A stretch of DNA of 58,942 nt from Planctomycetota bacterium (GCA_026692905.1 JAPLNL010000030.1:1-58942); one strand, 5' to 3'. Shown: positions 1-9,288, numbered from the stretch's first letter. The notes: generated by a model not told the origin, from the letters alone. A program made the numbers and translations.

Positions 1-97
1 CTTGCGCGTCGTGCTATGGTAGTTGAATCACTAGCTTGCGCGTCGTGCTATGGTACGTGCAAAGATCGTTCGAATCACTAGCTTGCGCGTCGTGCTA
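1..97 (+). repeat. Three direct copies of a 16-20 bp repeat (family C)
   Basis: The unit CTAGCTTGCGCGTCGTGCTA or its 16-base core (from CTTGCGCG) occurs at 1-16, 32-50 and 79-97, spaced by short unrelated sequence. The same unit is seen at 19881-19900 and, as inverted pairs, at 24618-24686 and 28708-28766. It lies upstream of pncB and creates a spurious upstream extension of that reading frame. It is non-coding; its role is unknown. Confidence 0.9.
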
Positions 98-138
98 ATG
101 CCTTGCATCATTGGACTCGCCATTGACGCCTTCTTGGA

Positions 139-157
139 TAGTGTTAAAGTTACACTA
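139..157. promoter_or_regulatory. Palindrome upstream of pncB, candidate NrtR-type operator
   Basis: TAGTGTTAAAGTTACACTA has perfect 6-base arms (TAGTGT / ACACTA) and a partly symmetric centre. It lies 12 bases before the pncB start codon and abuts the AAGGAAA ribosome binding site. The second gene of the operon encodes an NrtR-like protein, a family that typically represses NAD-synthesis genes through short palindromes. That the regulator binds here is an inference from position and symmetry. Confidence 0.45.
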
Positions 158-169
158 AAGGAAACGAGA

Positions 170-1642
170 ATGGACACGACATCATCGGCGCTATTGACTG
201 ACCTGTACCAACTCACCATGGCCTTCGGCTATTGGAAGCAAGGAAAGGCAGACCAGCAGGCTGTCTTCCATCTCTTTTATCGTAGCAATCCTTTTCGAGG
301 TGGGTATGTTGTTGCCGCTGGCCTGCAACCCGCCCTTGAATTGATACGCGACTTTCAATTCCGGTCTGATGACGTGGCATTTCTCGCAACCATCGTCGGT
401 AACGATGGCAAGCCGATTTTTGAGCAAGCGTTTCTGGATTACCTGTCGCAGTTGAAACTCAGTGTAGACGTTGATGCGATTCCAGAGGGTACAGTCGTCT
501 TTCCACATGAACCCTTGCTTCGTATTCGAGGCTCCATTCTGCAATGCCAATTGCTCGAAACCGCACTGCTCAACATTGTTAACTTCCAATCCCTCATCGC
601 CACCAAAGCGTCGCGCATCGTGATGGCGGCCAAAGGTGACTCAGTATTGGAGTTTGGTCTTCGTCGCGCTCAAGGGATTGATGGCGCGTTGGCGGCCAGT
701 CGCGCGGCGTACATAGGCGGCTGTTCCGCCACCTCCAACGTGCTCGCCGGCAAATTCTTTGGAATTCCAGTTCGCGGCACTCATGCTCATAGTTGGGTGA
801 TGTCGTTCGATTCGGAACTTGAATCGTTTTCGGCTTATGCGCAGGCAATGCCAAACAATTGCGTCTTTCTTGTTGACACCTACGATACGTTGGAAGGGGT
901 TCGGAATGCGATTGCGGTCGGCCAGCACTTGAAAAGCTCCGGACATCGTATGGTTGGAATCCGTCTGGACTCCGGAGATCTTGCCAATCTGAGTATCGAA
1001 GCACGCCGTCTATTGGATGCGGCTGGTTTCACAGATGCGGTCATCGTGGCCAGCAACGACCTGGACGAGCGATTGATTCAAAGCCTCAAGCAACAGGGTG
1101 CTACAATCGCTGTTTGGGGTGTTGGGACCAAGCTCGTCACGGCCTACGACCAACCTGCGCTAGGGGGTGTTTACAAGCTTGGAGCTATCCAATCCAACAA
1201 CGGCTCCTGGCTACCAAAAATCAAACTGTCGGAACAATTGATCAAGACATCGACGCCAGGGGTTCTGCAAGTCCGAAGATACTTTGACGTTGAGGGCAAC
1301 GCGACCAACGACATGATCTTCAACGAACTCGAGTCGCTTCCAGCTTTATGCAAAGTCATCGATCCTTTTGACCCCTCGCTTTGTCGCGAGATGCATGAAT
1401 CGATGATTTTCGAAGATCTGCTCAAGCCTGTGATCGGAAATGGCAAGGTACTGAACGTATTTTCGTCGCTTTCTTCGATTCGGACAAGAACAATCCAGCA
1501 GCTTCAGAAATTTCACAGCAGTGTTCTTCGCTTTGACAACCCCCAAAAGTACTCCGTTGGGTTGGAGCAGCAATTGCACGAACTGAAGTCCCGATTGGTA
1601 AGGCAGGCAAGGCAGACGCAGCAAGTTGCGGAGGCGCCGTGA
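170..1642 (+). CDS. pncB: Nicotinate phosphoribosyltransferase
   Basis: This 490-residue protein should convert nicotinate, PRPP and ATP to nicotinate mononucleotide, the first committed step of the Preiss-Handler NAD route. The N-terminus [13 protein letters not shown] and the segment GTHAHSW (His205/His207, the phosphoryl-accepting region of the family) are clear, and the length fits the long bacterial/animal-type enzymes. An in-frame extension upstream to base 50 runs through repeat DNA, so the ATG at 170 with AAGGAAA about 6 bases upstream is preferred. Its stop overlaps the GTG start of the Nudix gene, so the two are probably translationally coupled. It is the first gene of a three-gene NAD salvage operon. 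Confidence 0.95.
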   Translation: MDTTSSALLTDLYQLTMAFGYWKQGKADQQAVFHLFYRSNPFRGGYVVAAGLQPALELIRDFQFRSDDVAFLATIVGNDGKPIFEQAFLDYLSQLKLSVDVDAIPEGTVVFPHEPLLRIRGSILQCQLLETALLNIVNFQSLIATKASRIVMAAKGDSVLEFGLRRAQGIDGALAASRAAYIGGCSATSNVLAGKFFGIPVRGTHAHSWVMSFDSELESFSAYAQAMPNNCVFLVDTYDTLEGVRNAIAVGQHLKSSGHRMVGIRLDSGDLANLSIEARRLLDAAGFTDAVIVASNDLDERLIQSLKQQGATIAVWGVGTKLVTAYDQPALGGVYKLGAIQSNNGSWLPKIKLSEQLIKTSTPGVLQVRRYFDVEGNATNDMIFNELESLPALCKVIDPFDPSLCREMHESMIFEDLLKPVIGNGKVLNVFSSLSSIRTRTIQQLQKFHSSVLRFDNPQKYSVGLEQQLHELKSRLVRQARQTQQVAEAP

Positions 1643-2328
1643 GCTTTCAATACGAATTTCCTCGCCCGGCTTTGGCCATCGACTGCGTGATTTTCGGACT
1701 GGACGAAAGCGATTTGAAAGTCCTGCTCATCCGACGCGACTTGCCGCCATTCGAAGGCAAATGGGCGCTGCCTGGCGGCTTCGTGCGAATGGATGAAACG
1801 ACGGACCAAGCGGCTCGGCGTGAGCTTCGCGAAGAGACAGGCTTGGACCACGTTTTCCTCGAGCAACTCTATACTTTTAGCGATCTCAATCGCGACCCTC
1901 GCGAACGGGTTGTTTCGGTTGCGTACTATGCTCTGGTACGGCTGACTGACTACAAAGTTCAAGCGGCGACAGATGCCGCGGACGCTGTCTGGTTTAAGAT
2001 GTGCGAAACACCTCCTCTGTGCTTTGATCACCTTCGTATAGTTGAAACAGCATACGATCGACTCAAAGCCAAAGTGCGTTATCAGCCCATTGGTTTTGAA
2101 TTGCTTCCGAAAAACTTTACGCTGACTCAGTTGCAGAAAATGTATGAAACGGTTTTAGCCCGCACCATCGACAAGCGTAACTTTCGAAAGAAGATACTCA
2201 GCATGGGGATTCTTCTTGAAACAGGTGACATGCAGTCCGGGGTCGCTCATCGAGCCGCCCGACTATACCGATTCAACGAAGAGAAATATCACACGATGGT
2301 TAAGAAAGGATTCCACTTTGAAATCTAA
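1639..2328 (+). CDS. nrtR: Nudix hydrolase with C-terminal winged helix, NrtR-like NAD regulator
   Basis: 229 residues. The N-terminal part is a Nudix domain with a complete Nudix box (GFVRMDE followed by RELREETGL, about residues 50-72). The C-terminal part (from about residue 155, [14 protein letters not shown] to RAARLYRF) matches the winged-helix half of NrtR regulators. NrtR proteins sense ADP-ribose or related molecules and repress NAD genes. Here the hydrolase motif is intact, so the protein could still cleave ADP-ribose. It starts with GTG inside the pncB stop, after GGAGG. Its end overlaps pncA by 11 bases. Its place between pncB and pncA strongly supports a role in NAD metabolism; whether it represses, hydrolyses or both is not decided by sequence. 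Confidence 0.85.
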   Translation: MSFQYEFPRPALAIDCVIFGLDESDLKVLLIRRDLPPFEGKWALPGGFVRMDETTDQAARRELREETGLDHVFLEQLYTFSDLNRDPRERVVSVAYYALVRLTDYKVQAATDAADAVWFKMCETPPLCFDHLRIVETAYDRLKAKVRYQPIGFELLPKNFTLTQLQKMYETVLARTIDKRNFRKKILSMGILLETGDMQSGVAHRAARLYRFNEEKYHTMVKKGFHFEI

Positions 2329-2959
2329 TAAAAGTGGTAACCGTGCGTTGATTTTGGTCGATCTTCAAAATGACTTCGTCGAGGGTGGAGCGTTAGCAGT
2401 TCCCGATGGAATGGCGGTGGTCGCAATCGCGAACCAAATCATGGCTAACTTTGATTTGGTCATTGCGACGCAGGACTGGCATCCGGCAGACCATCAGAGC
2501 TTTGCAAGCCAACATTCGGGGGTATCAATCGGCCAACAGTTTATGCTGAACGGGCAGCCACAAACAGCTTGGCCAGATCACTGCATCCAAGAAACGTTTG
2601 GAGCCGAATTGGTTGCTGGCCTCGAAACTCATCGCATCGCCAAGATCGTTCGCAAAGGAACGGACAAGTCAATCGATAGTTACAGCGGCTTCTATGATAA
2701 CGGGCATCAGAAGTCGACGGGGCTGGCTGAGTTCTTGCGAAGCAGGGGAGTGGATCATGTCGCTGTAATGGGATTGGCAACCGATTACTGTGTTCGTTTC
2801 ACTGCGCTCGATGCAGTTAGGGAGGGATTCGAAACAACTTTAATCCTAGATGGCTGCCGCGGAGTTGAGCTCCAGCTGGGAGATATTGCGAAGGCAATCG
2901 AAGAGCTGAAGCAAGCCGGGGTTGAGATCTCAAATAAGCACGTCGTCACAAGTCTTTAA
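2318..2959 (+). CDS. pncA: Nicotinamidase, isochorismatase family
   Basis: About 213 residues; deamidates nicotinamide to nicotinate, which pncB then uses. The catalytic triad is visible: Asp in LVDLQNDF, Lys in RKGTDKS, Cys in GLATDYC. The metal site is D-W-H-P-A-D-H. No ATG fits. The TTG at 2318 is preceded by AGGA at 7 bases and places the first beta strand about 10 residues in; it overlaps the end of the Nudix gene, which supports coupled translation. Other in-frame starts upstream lie deep inside the Nudix gene. Confidence 0.93.
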   Translation: MKSNKSGNRALILVDLQNDFVEGGALAVPDGMAVVAIANQIMANFDLVIATQDWHPADHQSFASQHSGVSIGQQFMLNGQPQTAWPDHCIQETFGAELVAGLETHRIAKIVRKGTDKSIDSYSGFYDNGHQKSTGLAEFLRSRGVDHVAVMGLATDYCVRFTALDAVREGFETTLILDGCRGVELQLGDIAKAIEELKQAGVEISNKHVVTSL

Positions 2960-2962
2960 AGT

Positions 2963-3243
2963 CAGCCTCCCTCGGGGAGGGTCGGGCCTTCGGCCCGGGG
3001 AGGGTGAACTGACTTGTGCAATAGCTGTTGGCACTTCACCCCACCGCTGTAAACATCTTTGCAAAGTCAATTCCATTGAAAACCTTAGGGAGGGCGAGGT
3101 TCCTGCTGAGCCAACGGTGCAAAGGTTCGGCAGGAGCCTCACCCTCCCGAGCAATGAATGACTTAGTTAAACTCGTCGGAAACATGTTTACAGCGGTGAC
3201 TTCACCCTCCCCTCGCTACGCTCGACCCTCCCAGCGGGAGGGT
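2963..3243. repeat. Composite palindromic repeat, family A copy 1
   Basis: This gap holds a GGGAGGGTCGGGCC / GGCCCGGGGAGGG hairpin, then a family A element: a left arm ACCGCTGTAAACAT near 3042, a central hairpin of inverted GGGAGGGCGAGG and CCTCACCCTCCC arms with inner GCTGAGCC / GGTTCGGC near 3091-3150, and a right arm ATGTTTACAGCGGTGA from 3183. A further CCCTCCCAGCGGGAGGG hairpin ends the block against tmk. No gene is visible. See the copy at 34944-35127 for the complete form. Confidence 0.85.
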
Positions 3244-3245
3244 GA

Positions 3246-3860
3246 CTAGTCCGGTCTCTTTCTCATTCGATCCACAAAATCCACGATTTGCAGATGGATA
3301 CGTTCCACCTCTTGCGAAGCATCAACAATCGTCGACTTGCCGCCTGTATTTGTTACCTGCTCTAGAAAACCTTGCCGCACGGTTCGGAAGTAATCGAGTC
3401 CTCGTTTCTCAAGTCGGTCGGGGCCACGCTGGATACGTTTGAAAGCGAGTTCGGGATCGAGATCGAGGACAATCGTCGCGTCTGGGTATAAGCCGCCTGT
3501 TGCGCACTTACCTACCGACCAAAGATCGTCGATAGAAAGGCCACCTGCGACTCCTTGGTAGACGACGTTCGCCAATAAAAAGCGATCGCAAATGACGGTC
3601 GCACCTGACTCCAGCGTGGGCCGAAGCTGTTCTGCGACCAACTGGGCCCTGGCCGCCATGTACAGGAGCATCTCGGACGTATTGGCGAGCGGAATGTCCT
3701 CGCGGTGCAATAGTATCTCGCGAACCGCTTCACCCAGTTTCGTTGAACCTGGATCGCGGAAGCATACGACCGTCGCCCCCTTGGTCTCAAGATGCTTGCG
3801 AAGCAGATCGATTTGCGTCGACTTGCCCGCTCCGTCGATACCATCTAATGAAATGAACAT
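3246..3860 (-). CDS. tmk: Thymidylate kinase
   Basis: 204 residues; phosphorylates dTMP to dTDP. The P-loop GIDGAGKST is at residues 7-15, the DRF motif and the lid-side RGPDRLEKRG are present, and the length is normal. Its ATG shares one base with the stop of the upstream EF-G gene (TAATG), so translation is very probably coupled. There is no neighbouring holB or DNA polymerase subunit gene, which often accompanies tmk elsewhere. Confidence 0.95.
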   Translation of the reverse strand: MFISLDGIDGAGKSTQIDLLRKHLETKGATVVCFRDPGSTKLGEAVREILLHREDIPLANTSEMLLYMAARAQLVAEQLRPTLESGATVICDRFLLANVVYQGVAGGLSIDDLWSVGKCATGGLYPDATIVLDLDPELAFKRIQRGPDRLEKRGLDYFRTVRQGFLEQVTNTGGKSTIVDASQEVERIHLQIVDFVDRMRKRPD

Positions 3861-5953
3861 TACAGTGCAAACGCTTCTGCATCTTCCTTTGGGGCAATTT
3901 GATAACCGTGGGGTTCCATCGAACAGCCCGCGCGGCCTTGGCTCAGCGATCGGATGGCGCTCGAGTAGCCAAAGAGTTCCTTGAGCGGCGCCAGTGCCGT
4001 GATGTTAGCGATAGCCCCCTTCGTCTCGGAACGCTCGATGAGTCCGCGCCGCTGTTGCAGGTCGCCTACGATTTCACCCATGTAGTCGGGCGGTGTTGTA
4101 ATCTCCATCTTCATCACAGGCTCAAGAAGAGTTGGACCACCTATTTTCAGTCCTTCATCAAAGGCATCATTCGCGGCAATCTTGAATGCAACTTCGTCCG
4201 AACCAACTTCTGCAATTTCGCCGCCGAGGATACTGATTCGCATTCCTGTCAAAGGGAACGAGCCGATCAGACCACCACCTTCGGACCGATTCTTGAGCTC
4301 CTCCAAAGCGGCTTGCCGAAGATTCTCGGGCAGCATCTTTTCGATTGGGGTTCGATCCAAAATAATGACTTTGGCAGAGACATCTTCCAACGGTTCAAAT
4401 CGCACATGAAGACGAGCGAAGAGTTGCTGCGAGCCCACTTGGCGATTGCACTCCCCGACGACTTCCGTAAGGCTGCCAACGGTTTCGCGATAGCTCACGC
4501 GAGGCTTATAAAACTTGACGTTGAGTTGGTAGTCGCGAACAAGGCTGTTCTTGATCACCTCCAAGTGCAATTCGCCCATGCCGCTGATCAGGGTTTGGCC
4601 TGATTCGGGGTTTTCGATGGCGTGGAAGGTCGGGTCTTGTCGCTTGCGCATTTCCAAGACTTCGGCCAGTTTCTTTCGCTCCGTCGCGTTCTCGGGTTCA
4701 ATTGCCATCGAGATCACAGATTGAGCGAACTGGATCGATGGCAACTCGATCATGTCCCGTGTGTCGCAAAGCGTGTCGCCCGTGATCGAATCGCGAGGGC
4801 CGATGATGAGAGCGATATCGCCGCATTGGAGCGATTCGATTTGTCCTTGTCGTTCCCGTTTGGTTGCGTGGATTTGCCAAAGTTGAGCAACGTTTTCCTT
4901 TTTGTCCCGATTCGGATTGTAGACACGTGAATTCGAATCCAGTTTGCCGGAGTAGACACGGATCCAAAACATATCGCCGGTCTTGGCTGGCAGCACTTTG
5001 AATACGAGTGCGCAGAAGGGGTCCTTCGGGTCCGGTTTGCGTTGCAGTGTCTTGTCTTTTTTCTTTGGGTCGACCCCCGTCACAGCAGGCCGATCCAGAG
5101 GACATGGGAGGTAGCTCGCAACGCCGTCGAGCAGCGGCTGAACACCGGCACCGTGAAGGGCTGATCCGCAAAGGACTGGCTGAAGTTTCAACGAGATGCA
5201 TGCATCTCGCAAAGCGGAGCGAATCAAGTCATTGGGGATCGGTTTTTCCTCCATCGCCAGTTCCATCATTTCGCTACTGTGGGCATAGAGTTTCTCGAGC
5301 ATGACATTTCGCCAGTCCATAGCATCGCTCAGCAACGCTTCTGGAATCTCTTCCACCAATACCGTCTTACCTTGGTCTTCTTTGTTGAACCGCAGCAGTT
5401 TCAGATCGATCAAATCGATGATCCCTTGGAATGGATCACTGGTATGGCTTGGGCCTTGGCCGACCGGAATTTGGATAGCGACCGGGTCTGCGTTCAAGCG
5501 TGGTCCGATTTCCTCTAAGACCCGATAAAAGTCCGCACCTTCTCGGTCGAGTTTATTGACAAAGACAATGCGAGGAACACCGTATTTGTTGGCCTGCCGC
5601 CAAACGGTTTCACTTTGAGCCTCAACCCCTTCGCGGGCGCTGAAGACCACGACGGCGCCGTCTAGCACTCGCAAGCAGCGTTCGACCTCGGCGGTGAAAT
5701 CGACGTGCCCTGGAGTGTCCAAGAGGTTAACCGTGCATTGTTTCCATTGAAACGTCACGCAAGCGGCAAAAATGGTGATTCCGCGTTGCTGTTCCTCGGG
5801 ATCGTCGTCGGTTTCGGTGGTTCCAGAGTCGACCGATCCGGCCCGATGCTTGGTGCCGCTCATGTACAGCATTTGCTCAGTTACAGTAGTCTTGCCGGCG
5901 TCAATGTGAGCAATAATGCCGATATTTCGGATGGTCGATAGTTCGCGGGCCAT
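3860..5953 (-). CDS. fusA: Elongation factor G paralogue
   Basis: 697 residues with all GTPase motifs: AHIDAGKTT (G1), RGITI (G2), DTPGH (G3), NKLD (G4), followed by EF-G domains II-V. The family moves tRNA and mRNA through the ribosome, or splits ribosomes for recycling. The effector loop reads TTETDDDPEEQQRGITI and the C-terminus ends GRAGCSMEPHGY, unlike the usual GRATYTMQFDHY of housekeeping EF-G. No rpsL, rpsG or tuf gene is nearby, so this is likely a second copy away from the str operon. No clear Shine-Dalgarno sequence is seen before the ATG. Whether it acts in translocation or recycling cannot be told. Confidence 0.9.
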   Translation of the reverse strand: MARELSTIRNIGIIAHIDAGKTTVTEQMLYMSGTKHRAGSVDSGTTETDDDPEEQQRGITIFAACVTFQWKQCTVNLLDTPGHVDFTAEVERCLRVLDGAVVVFSAREGVEAQSETVWRQANKYGVPRIVFVNKLDREGADFYRVLEEIGPRLNADPVAIQIPVGQGPSHTSDPFQGIIDLIDLKLLRFNKEDQGKTVLVEEIPEALLSDAMDWRNVMLEKLYAHSSEMMELAMEEKPIPNDLIRSALRDACISLKLQPVLCGSALHGAGVQPLLDGVASYLPCPLDRPAVTGVDPKKKDKTLQRKPDPKDPFCALVFKVLPAKTGDMFWIRVYSGKLDSNSRVYNPNRDKKENVAQLWQIHATKRERQGQIESLQCGDIALIIGPRDSITGDTLCDTRDMIELPSIQFAQSVISMAIEPENATERKKLAEVLEMRKRQDPTFHAIENPESGQTLISGMGELHLEVIKNSLVRDYQLNVKFYKPRVSYRETVGSLTEVVGECNRQVGSQQLFARLHVRFEPLEDVSAKVIILDRTPIEKMLPENLRQAALEELKNRSEGGGLIGSFPLTGMRISILGGEIAEVGSDEVAFKIAANDAFDEGLKIGGPTLLEPVMKMEITTPPDYMGEIVGDLQQRRGLIERSETKGAIANITALAPLKELFGYSSAIRSLSQGRAGCSMEPHGYQIAPKEDAEAFAL

Positions 5954-6075
5954 GGTCTAAATGTTGAAATGTGCGGAAAACACGCGGAAATGGGGAAACT
6001 TGTGTCCAAGGAATGTAACTTCCAAACCCAATCAAGCCTAGTGCTTTGCCGCAAATCGCCCCCGGGCGCCCCGAT

Positions 6076-6109
6076 CGTGTTGCTGGTATGCCGAACGTGT
6101 TGCTGATAT
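6076..6109 (+). promoter_or_regulatory. Direct repeat in the toxin-antitoxin leader, candidate operator
   Basis: CGTGTTGCTGGTAT (6076-6089) is repeated as CGTGTTGCTGATAT (6096-6109) with a start-to-start distance of 20 bases, two helical turns. A TATACT hexamer at 6107-6112 could be a -10 box, but no well-spaced -35 box is seen. Type II modules are usually autoregulated at such repeats, so binding by the antitoxin is a reasonable inference. Confidence 0.4.
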
Positions 6110-6132
6110 ACTGTTAGTCTGGAGGAAAAACC

Positions 6133-6360
6133 ATGACGGTAGAACAGGTAATCAATGACATTTCCGCATTGCCGCCGAGCGACCAAATTCGAGTTGTGCA
6201 AGCGATTTGGGATAGACTACCCAAGTATGTTGGGACGGAGCTTTCCGCAGCGAAGCAAGCTGAACTCGATCGACGCTGGGCTGAATATAAAGCGGATCCA
6301 TCAACCGCATTGACTGAAGCTGAATTTAAAGAACGAATACGGATAGCGCGCGGTCGATGA
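6133..6360 (+). CDS. Addiction module antitoxin (PF09720-like)
   Basis: 75 residues, beginning MTVEQVINDISALPPSDQ and containing W-DRLP and LTEAEFKERI, the pattern of the small 'putative addiction module component' proteins that pair with RelE/ParE toxins. A strong GGAGG site lies 7 bases before the ATG. Its stop overlaps the toxin start (ATGA), the usual antitoxin-first arrangement that keeps antitoxin in excess. It probably binds and neutralises the downstream toxin and the leader repeats at 6076-6109. Confidence 0.85.
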   Translation: MTVEQVINDISALPPSDQIRVVQAIWDRLPKYVGTELSAAKQAELDRRWAEYKADPSTALTEAEFKERIRIARGR

Positions 6361-6647
6361 ACGCCCTGCTCACCGCCGAAACTGAAGCAGATCTTCTACG
6401 TGGAATAACTTGGTTTGAAAAGATTGCTATTGGACTCGGCGACCAATTTGAGTCGGAATTTTATATTGCACTAGCGCGTATTAAGCAGGATCCCAACCTA
6501 TTTGCGGCCAACCATACCGGTTACCGTCCTTGCAAACTACAGCGGTTCACTGCCGTGATTTACTTTCGCATCGAGGGAAATTTAATCGTGGTGGTTGGAC
6601 TTTTCACCAGCGGTGAAGATGAGACCGTGCTTCAGAAACGCAGCTAG
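6357..6647 (+). CDS. RelE/ParE family toxin
   Basis: 96 residues, matching the RelE/ParE fold: an N-terminal helical hairpin (ETEADLLRGITWFEKIAIGLGDQFESEF), then the beta-sheet YRPCKLQRFTAVIYFRIEGN and a terminal VGLFTSGED strand. RelE members cut mRNA on the ribosome and ParE members block gyrase; the sequence does not decide which. It is translationally coupled to the antitoxin by the overlapping ATGA. Confidence 0.85.
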   Translation: MNALLTAETEADLLRGITWFEKIAIGLGDQFESEFYIALARIKQDPNLFAANHTGYRPCKLQRFTAVIYFRIEGNLIVVVGLFTSGEDETVLQKRS

Positions 6648-6699
6648 CATTTAGGAACTTTATTCCGCGTCGTTGTTCTAGGGAAGTGTAAGCGGACTG

Positions 6700-9288
6700 C
6701 TATCGTCGAAGTGTCTCTTGATTCGCTTTGACAATTGCCACGTGCGGGGATTTGTCATCGCTGATCGCCATTCCTAGCCAACCGTCGTGTAGAACCAATT
6801 GAGAAACGGCTAAGCCTGCAGCTCGCGGGTCGCGGAGCAATTCCTCTGAGACCATTGGGACCGCTGCGCGACTGGAAAAGACCTTCGAAAAGATCGCTCG
6901 CAGCGGAACGCGTTCTCGCGTACCAAGCTTGTATCCGTCCACACTGATCACACCGTCACGATTCAATTCCGCTTGAAGACCGTCAACGGTTGGAAGATAG
7001 GCAGTTCGAATTACGAAGTTGGTCAAGTGAATTCGGCCCGGTTGTTCTAGCGAAGCGACTCGCAAGGTCAGCCACATCCGTCCATCCTCGAACTCCACCG
7101 TGATGGGCCGAGTTTCAGCAAAACGAGCTGTCACGTCGGACGGCGCGTCGGCAGGCAGTGGTTGACGTGGTTGTTGCAGCAAGTCCGAAATCTTGTCCGA
7201 CAACTCTTGCATCGTCCAGTCCCGGTCTCCTTCGACGATTTGACTGGCCATGTTGTTGAAGGCGGATTGGTGGACTTGAATCGAGAGCTGGCTGTCCGCA
7301 GGAGCAATCGGACGCGATGTATATGCCGCCAGTTGATCCGAGCTTGCCAATCGGTATCGGACGATGAGCCGCGTGTCGGTCGTTTGCATATTCACGGTCA
7401 TTGGATGTAGATCCAGCGCCTGAAGCGGACCGAGCAAACGCTTGTTGAACTTGGTTTCGGTGGCCCGGACCTTCTCCTGCAACTGAGCGTCAAACTCCTC
7501 GTCGGTTTGCTTGGCGATCGTCTTTTGCATGATGCGTTTGGCAATCGGACGAGCTTGAACAAACTCATTGTGTGCAAACTGTCTTACCATATCGCCCAAG
7601 ATAGGAAGAGAATCCCAGTCGGTCGAAAATTTTCGCAATGAATCTTGGGATTCAACTGTCGCAGGGCGACCGTTGATGCTCAGTCCCTGTGTTGAGATAG
7701 TCAGCTCACGGACCGCGTTGACATTGGCAATCGAGGAGTTGTAAAAAGTCGCACCGTGGCGACTTGATTTGGTTTTGCTGTTGATATCTCCATCCAGATT
7801 CAGCTCCAATTTCAGCGCACTAGGATCTTTGATGAAGTCCACGTGAAGCTTGGTGACGACTTGGCTGGCACCGCGAGTGTCCGCACCGAGGATACTTTGA
7901 CGAACTGGTTTTTCGATAACGGAATGTTTGGGCATCATGCGGTTGATAAACTCTTCGGAGACAGCCAAACGCAGGTTTGCGTTTCGGTAGTGCACTCCGA
8001 TCGCATTGGCCACGGCCGCTTGCTCAGGGTGTTCCGAGAAACGAAGCGACTGCATGGAATCCGCTAGTGATTTGCTGCAACGGTGTACGGGATCCGATTC
8101 GAGTGTTTCGATGTCTTCGATCAGCTTGCGATAGTCAACAGGTCCAATCGACAACGGATGAACTTGGTCTGCTAGTTTATGAACTTCACTTGACGACAAG
8201 AACGCACGTTGGCCTTCGCTGACTCTGAGGTCGGTGACCCGTCCAAGAAATTGTCGCACCAAATCCACTTGATCTTGCTTTCCCGTGATATCGTTGGCCG
8301 CAAGGTGTTTCAATGCGTCGATCATCAGGTAGCGGTTCCAACTAGCTGTATCTCCCGTTTTTTGGATTGCTGATTCGACATTCGCTAGGCACTCGCGAAG
8401 ACGGGCTGGGTCGACTTCGTGTTTTCGCACTGCGATGAGACGTGATCTGCCGTGCCCGACACATGCGGAGACAGCGTTCCAAACTGCGAACCGTCGCTCG
8501 ATGGAATAGGACAATCGTGCGACTTCGCTCGATAGCTGCGAGTCCTTTTCAAGTGTTCCACTGGCAATTTCAACTCCTTCGTCCGCCAAAGCGTGCAGGG
8601 CACCCAAGGTCTCGGAGGATTCGTCGTCTGCTAAAGCAAGCTTCGTTAATCGTGTGAAGTTAGCGGCAATTCGTCCCGCCCATTCTTGGACCTCGGTTGC
8701 TGATTGGCCAGTGGCGAGAGCTTGAACTTTCTCAATTTCGCTCAGAAGCCGAGTAGAGCTTGGCCAAAGTTTCTTGTTTTCCGTGGGCAATCGATCCGGC
8801 GAAAGCATCGGTCGGTTGAACCCCTCGGTGGGATTGTCGTACCGCGTCGCGGAAACATTGGTAGCAGCGATTTGAGTCGAGGTTGCGGCTGATTCGGCCA
8901 AAACCGAAGGGCTTCGTTGGACGCGGTTCGGATCGAGAAAAGGGTCGGCCCCAATCGAGGGCGAAATCGGGGCGGCTAACCGTGCGCCAGCAGGAGGCTC
9001 CAGCAACGCAAGTGAATTCTGTGAGGCGATTCGATAATCCAGCCAAGATGCGGACTCAATGGGAGTGCATAACGACTCGATTTCTAGAGGAATCGATTCC
9101 GTTGCGATCCGTGGCATGTTTTTGGGCTTGGTCGAAATGCTCAACGTAACCGTTCTAGGAGCTTGGTAGTAACCAGGCAGTTTGAGACGCGAGAGATTTT
9201 CGCTCGCAACGAAAATGAGCATTAGGCAAATTGCGACCAAAATCGCATAAACCCAGCCTCGGAAGCCGCGCACCGACTCGTTTGCCAT
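6700..9288 (-). CDS. Large membrane-anchored protein of unknown function, paralogue of 17755-19710
   Basis: 862 residues from the ATG at 9288, which has AAAAGG upstream; a TTG eight codons earlier is less likely. After a short positive N-terminus there is one membrane segment (WVYAILVAICLMLIFVA), and the rest should be outside the cytoplasm. The C-terminal half carries a long domain with LELNLDGDINSKTKSSRHG, SINGRPATVES, the anchor IVRYRLASSDQLAAY and a closing segment ending LVLHDGWLGMAI. The 651-residue protein at 17755-19710 has the same order of features (RLNLNGSFSSQNIGYNRS, ISVDDGWIQAHL), so the two form a family. No enzyme motif is recognised. It stands alone on its strand. Confidence 0.8.
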   Translation of the reverse strand: MANESVRGFRGWVYAILVAICLMLIFVASENLSRLKLPGYYQAPRTVTLSISTKPKNMPRIATESIPLEIESLCTPIESASWLDYRIASQNSLALLEPPAGARLAAPISPSIGADPFLDPNRVQRSPSVLAESAATSTQIAATNVSATRYDNPTEGFNRPMLSPDRLPTENKKLWPSSTRLLSEIEKVQALATGQSATEVQEWAGRIAANFTRLTKLALADDESSETLGALHALADEGVEIASGTLEKDSQLSSEVARLSYSIERRFAVWNAVSACVGHGRSRLIAVRKHEVDPARLRECLANVESAIQKTGDTASWNRYLMIDALKHLAANDITGKQDQVDLVRQFLGRVTDLRVSEGQRAFLSSSEVHKLADQVHPLSIGPVDYRKLIEDIETLESDPVHRCSKSLADSMQSLRFSEHPEQAAVANAIGVHYRNANLRLAVSEEFINRMMPKHSVIEKPVRQSILGADTRGASQVVTKLHVDFIKDPSALKLELNLDGDINSKTKSSRHGATFYNSSIANVNAVRELTISTQGLSINGRPATVESQDSLRKFSTDWDSLPILGDMVRQFAHNEFVQARPIAKRIMQKTIAKQTDEEFDAQLQEKVRATETKFNKRLLGPLQALDLHPMTVNMQTTDTRLIVRYRLASSDQLAAYTSRPIAPADSQLSIQVHQSAFNNMASQIVEGDRDWTMQELSDKISDLLQQPRQPLPADAPSDVTARFAETRPITVEFEDGRMWLTLRVASLEQPGRIHLTNFVIRTAYLPTVDGLQAELNRDGVISVDGYKLGTRERVPLRAIFSKVFSSRAAVPMVSEELLRDPRAAGLAVSQLVLHDGWLGMAISDDKSPHVAIVKANQETLRR

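Noticed and set aside
50-169. Longer N-terminus for pncB starting at 50
   Set aside because: The extension translates repeat DNA and has no ribosome site, while the ATG at 170 has AAGGAAA and matches where the family begins.
3899-4603. A 234-codon frame on the plus strand
   Set aside because: It lies wholly inside the antisense strand of the EF-G paralogue, whose motifs are unmistakable.
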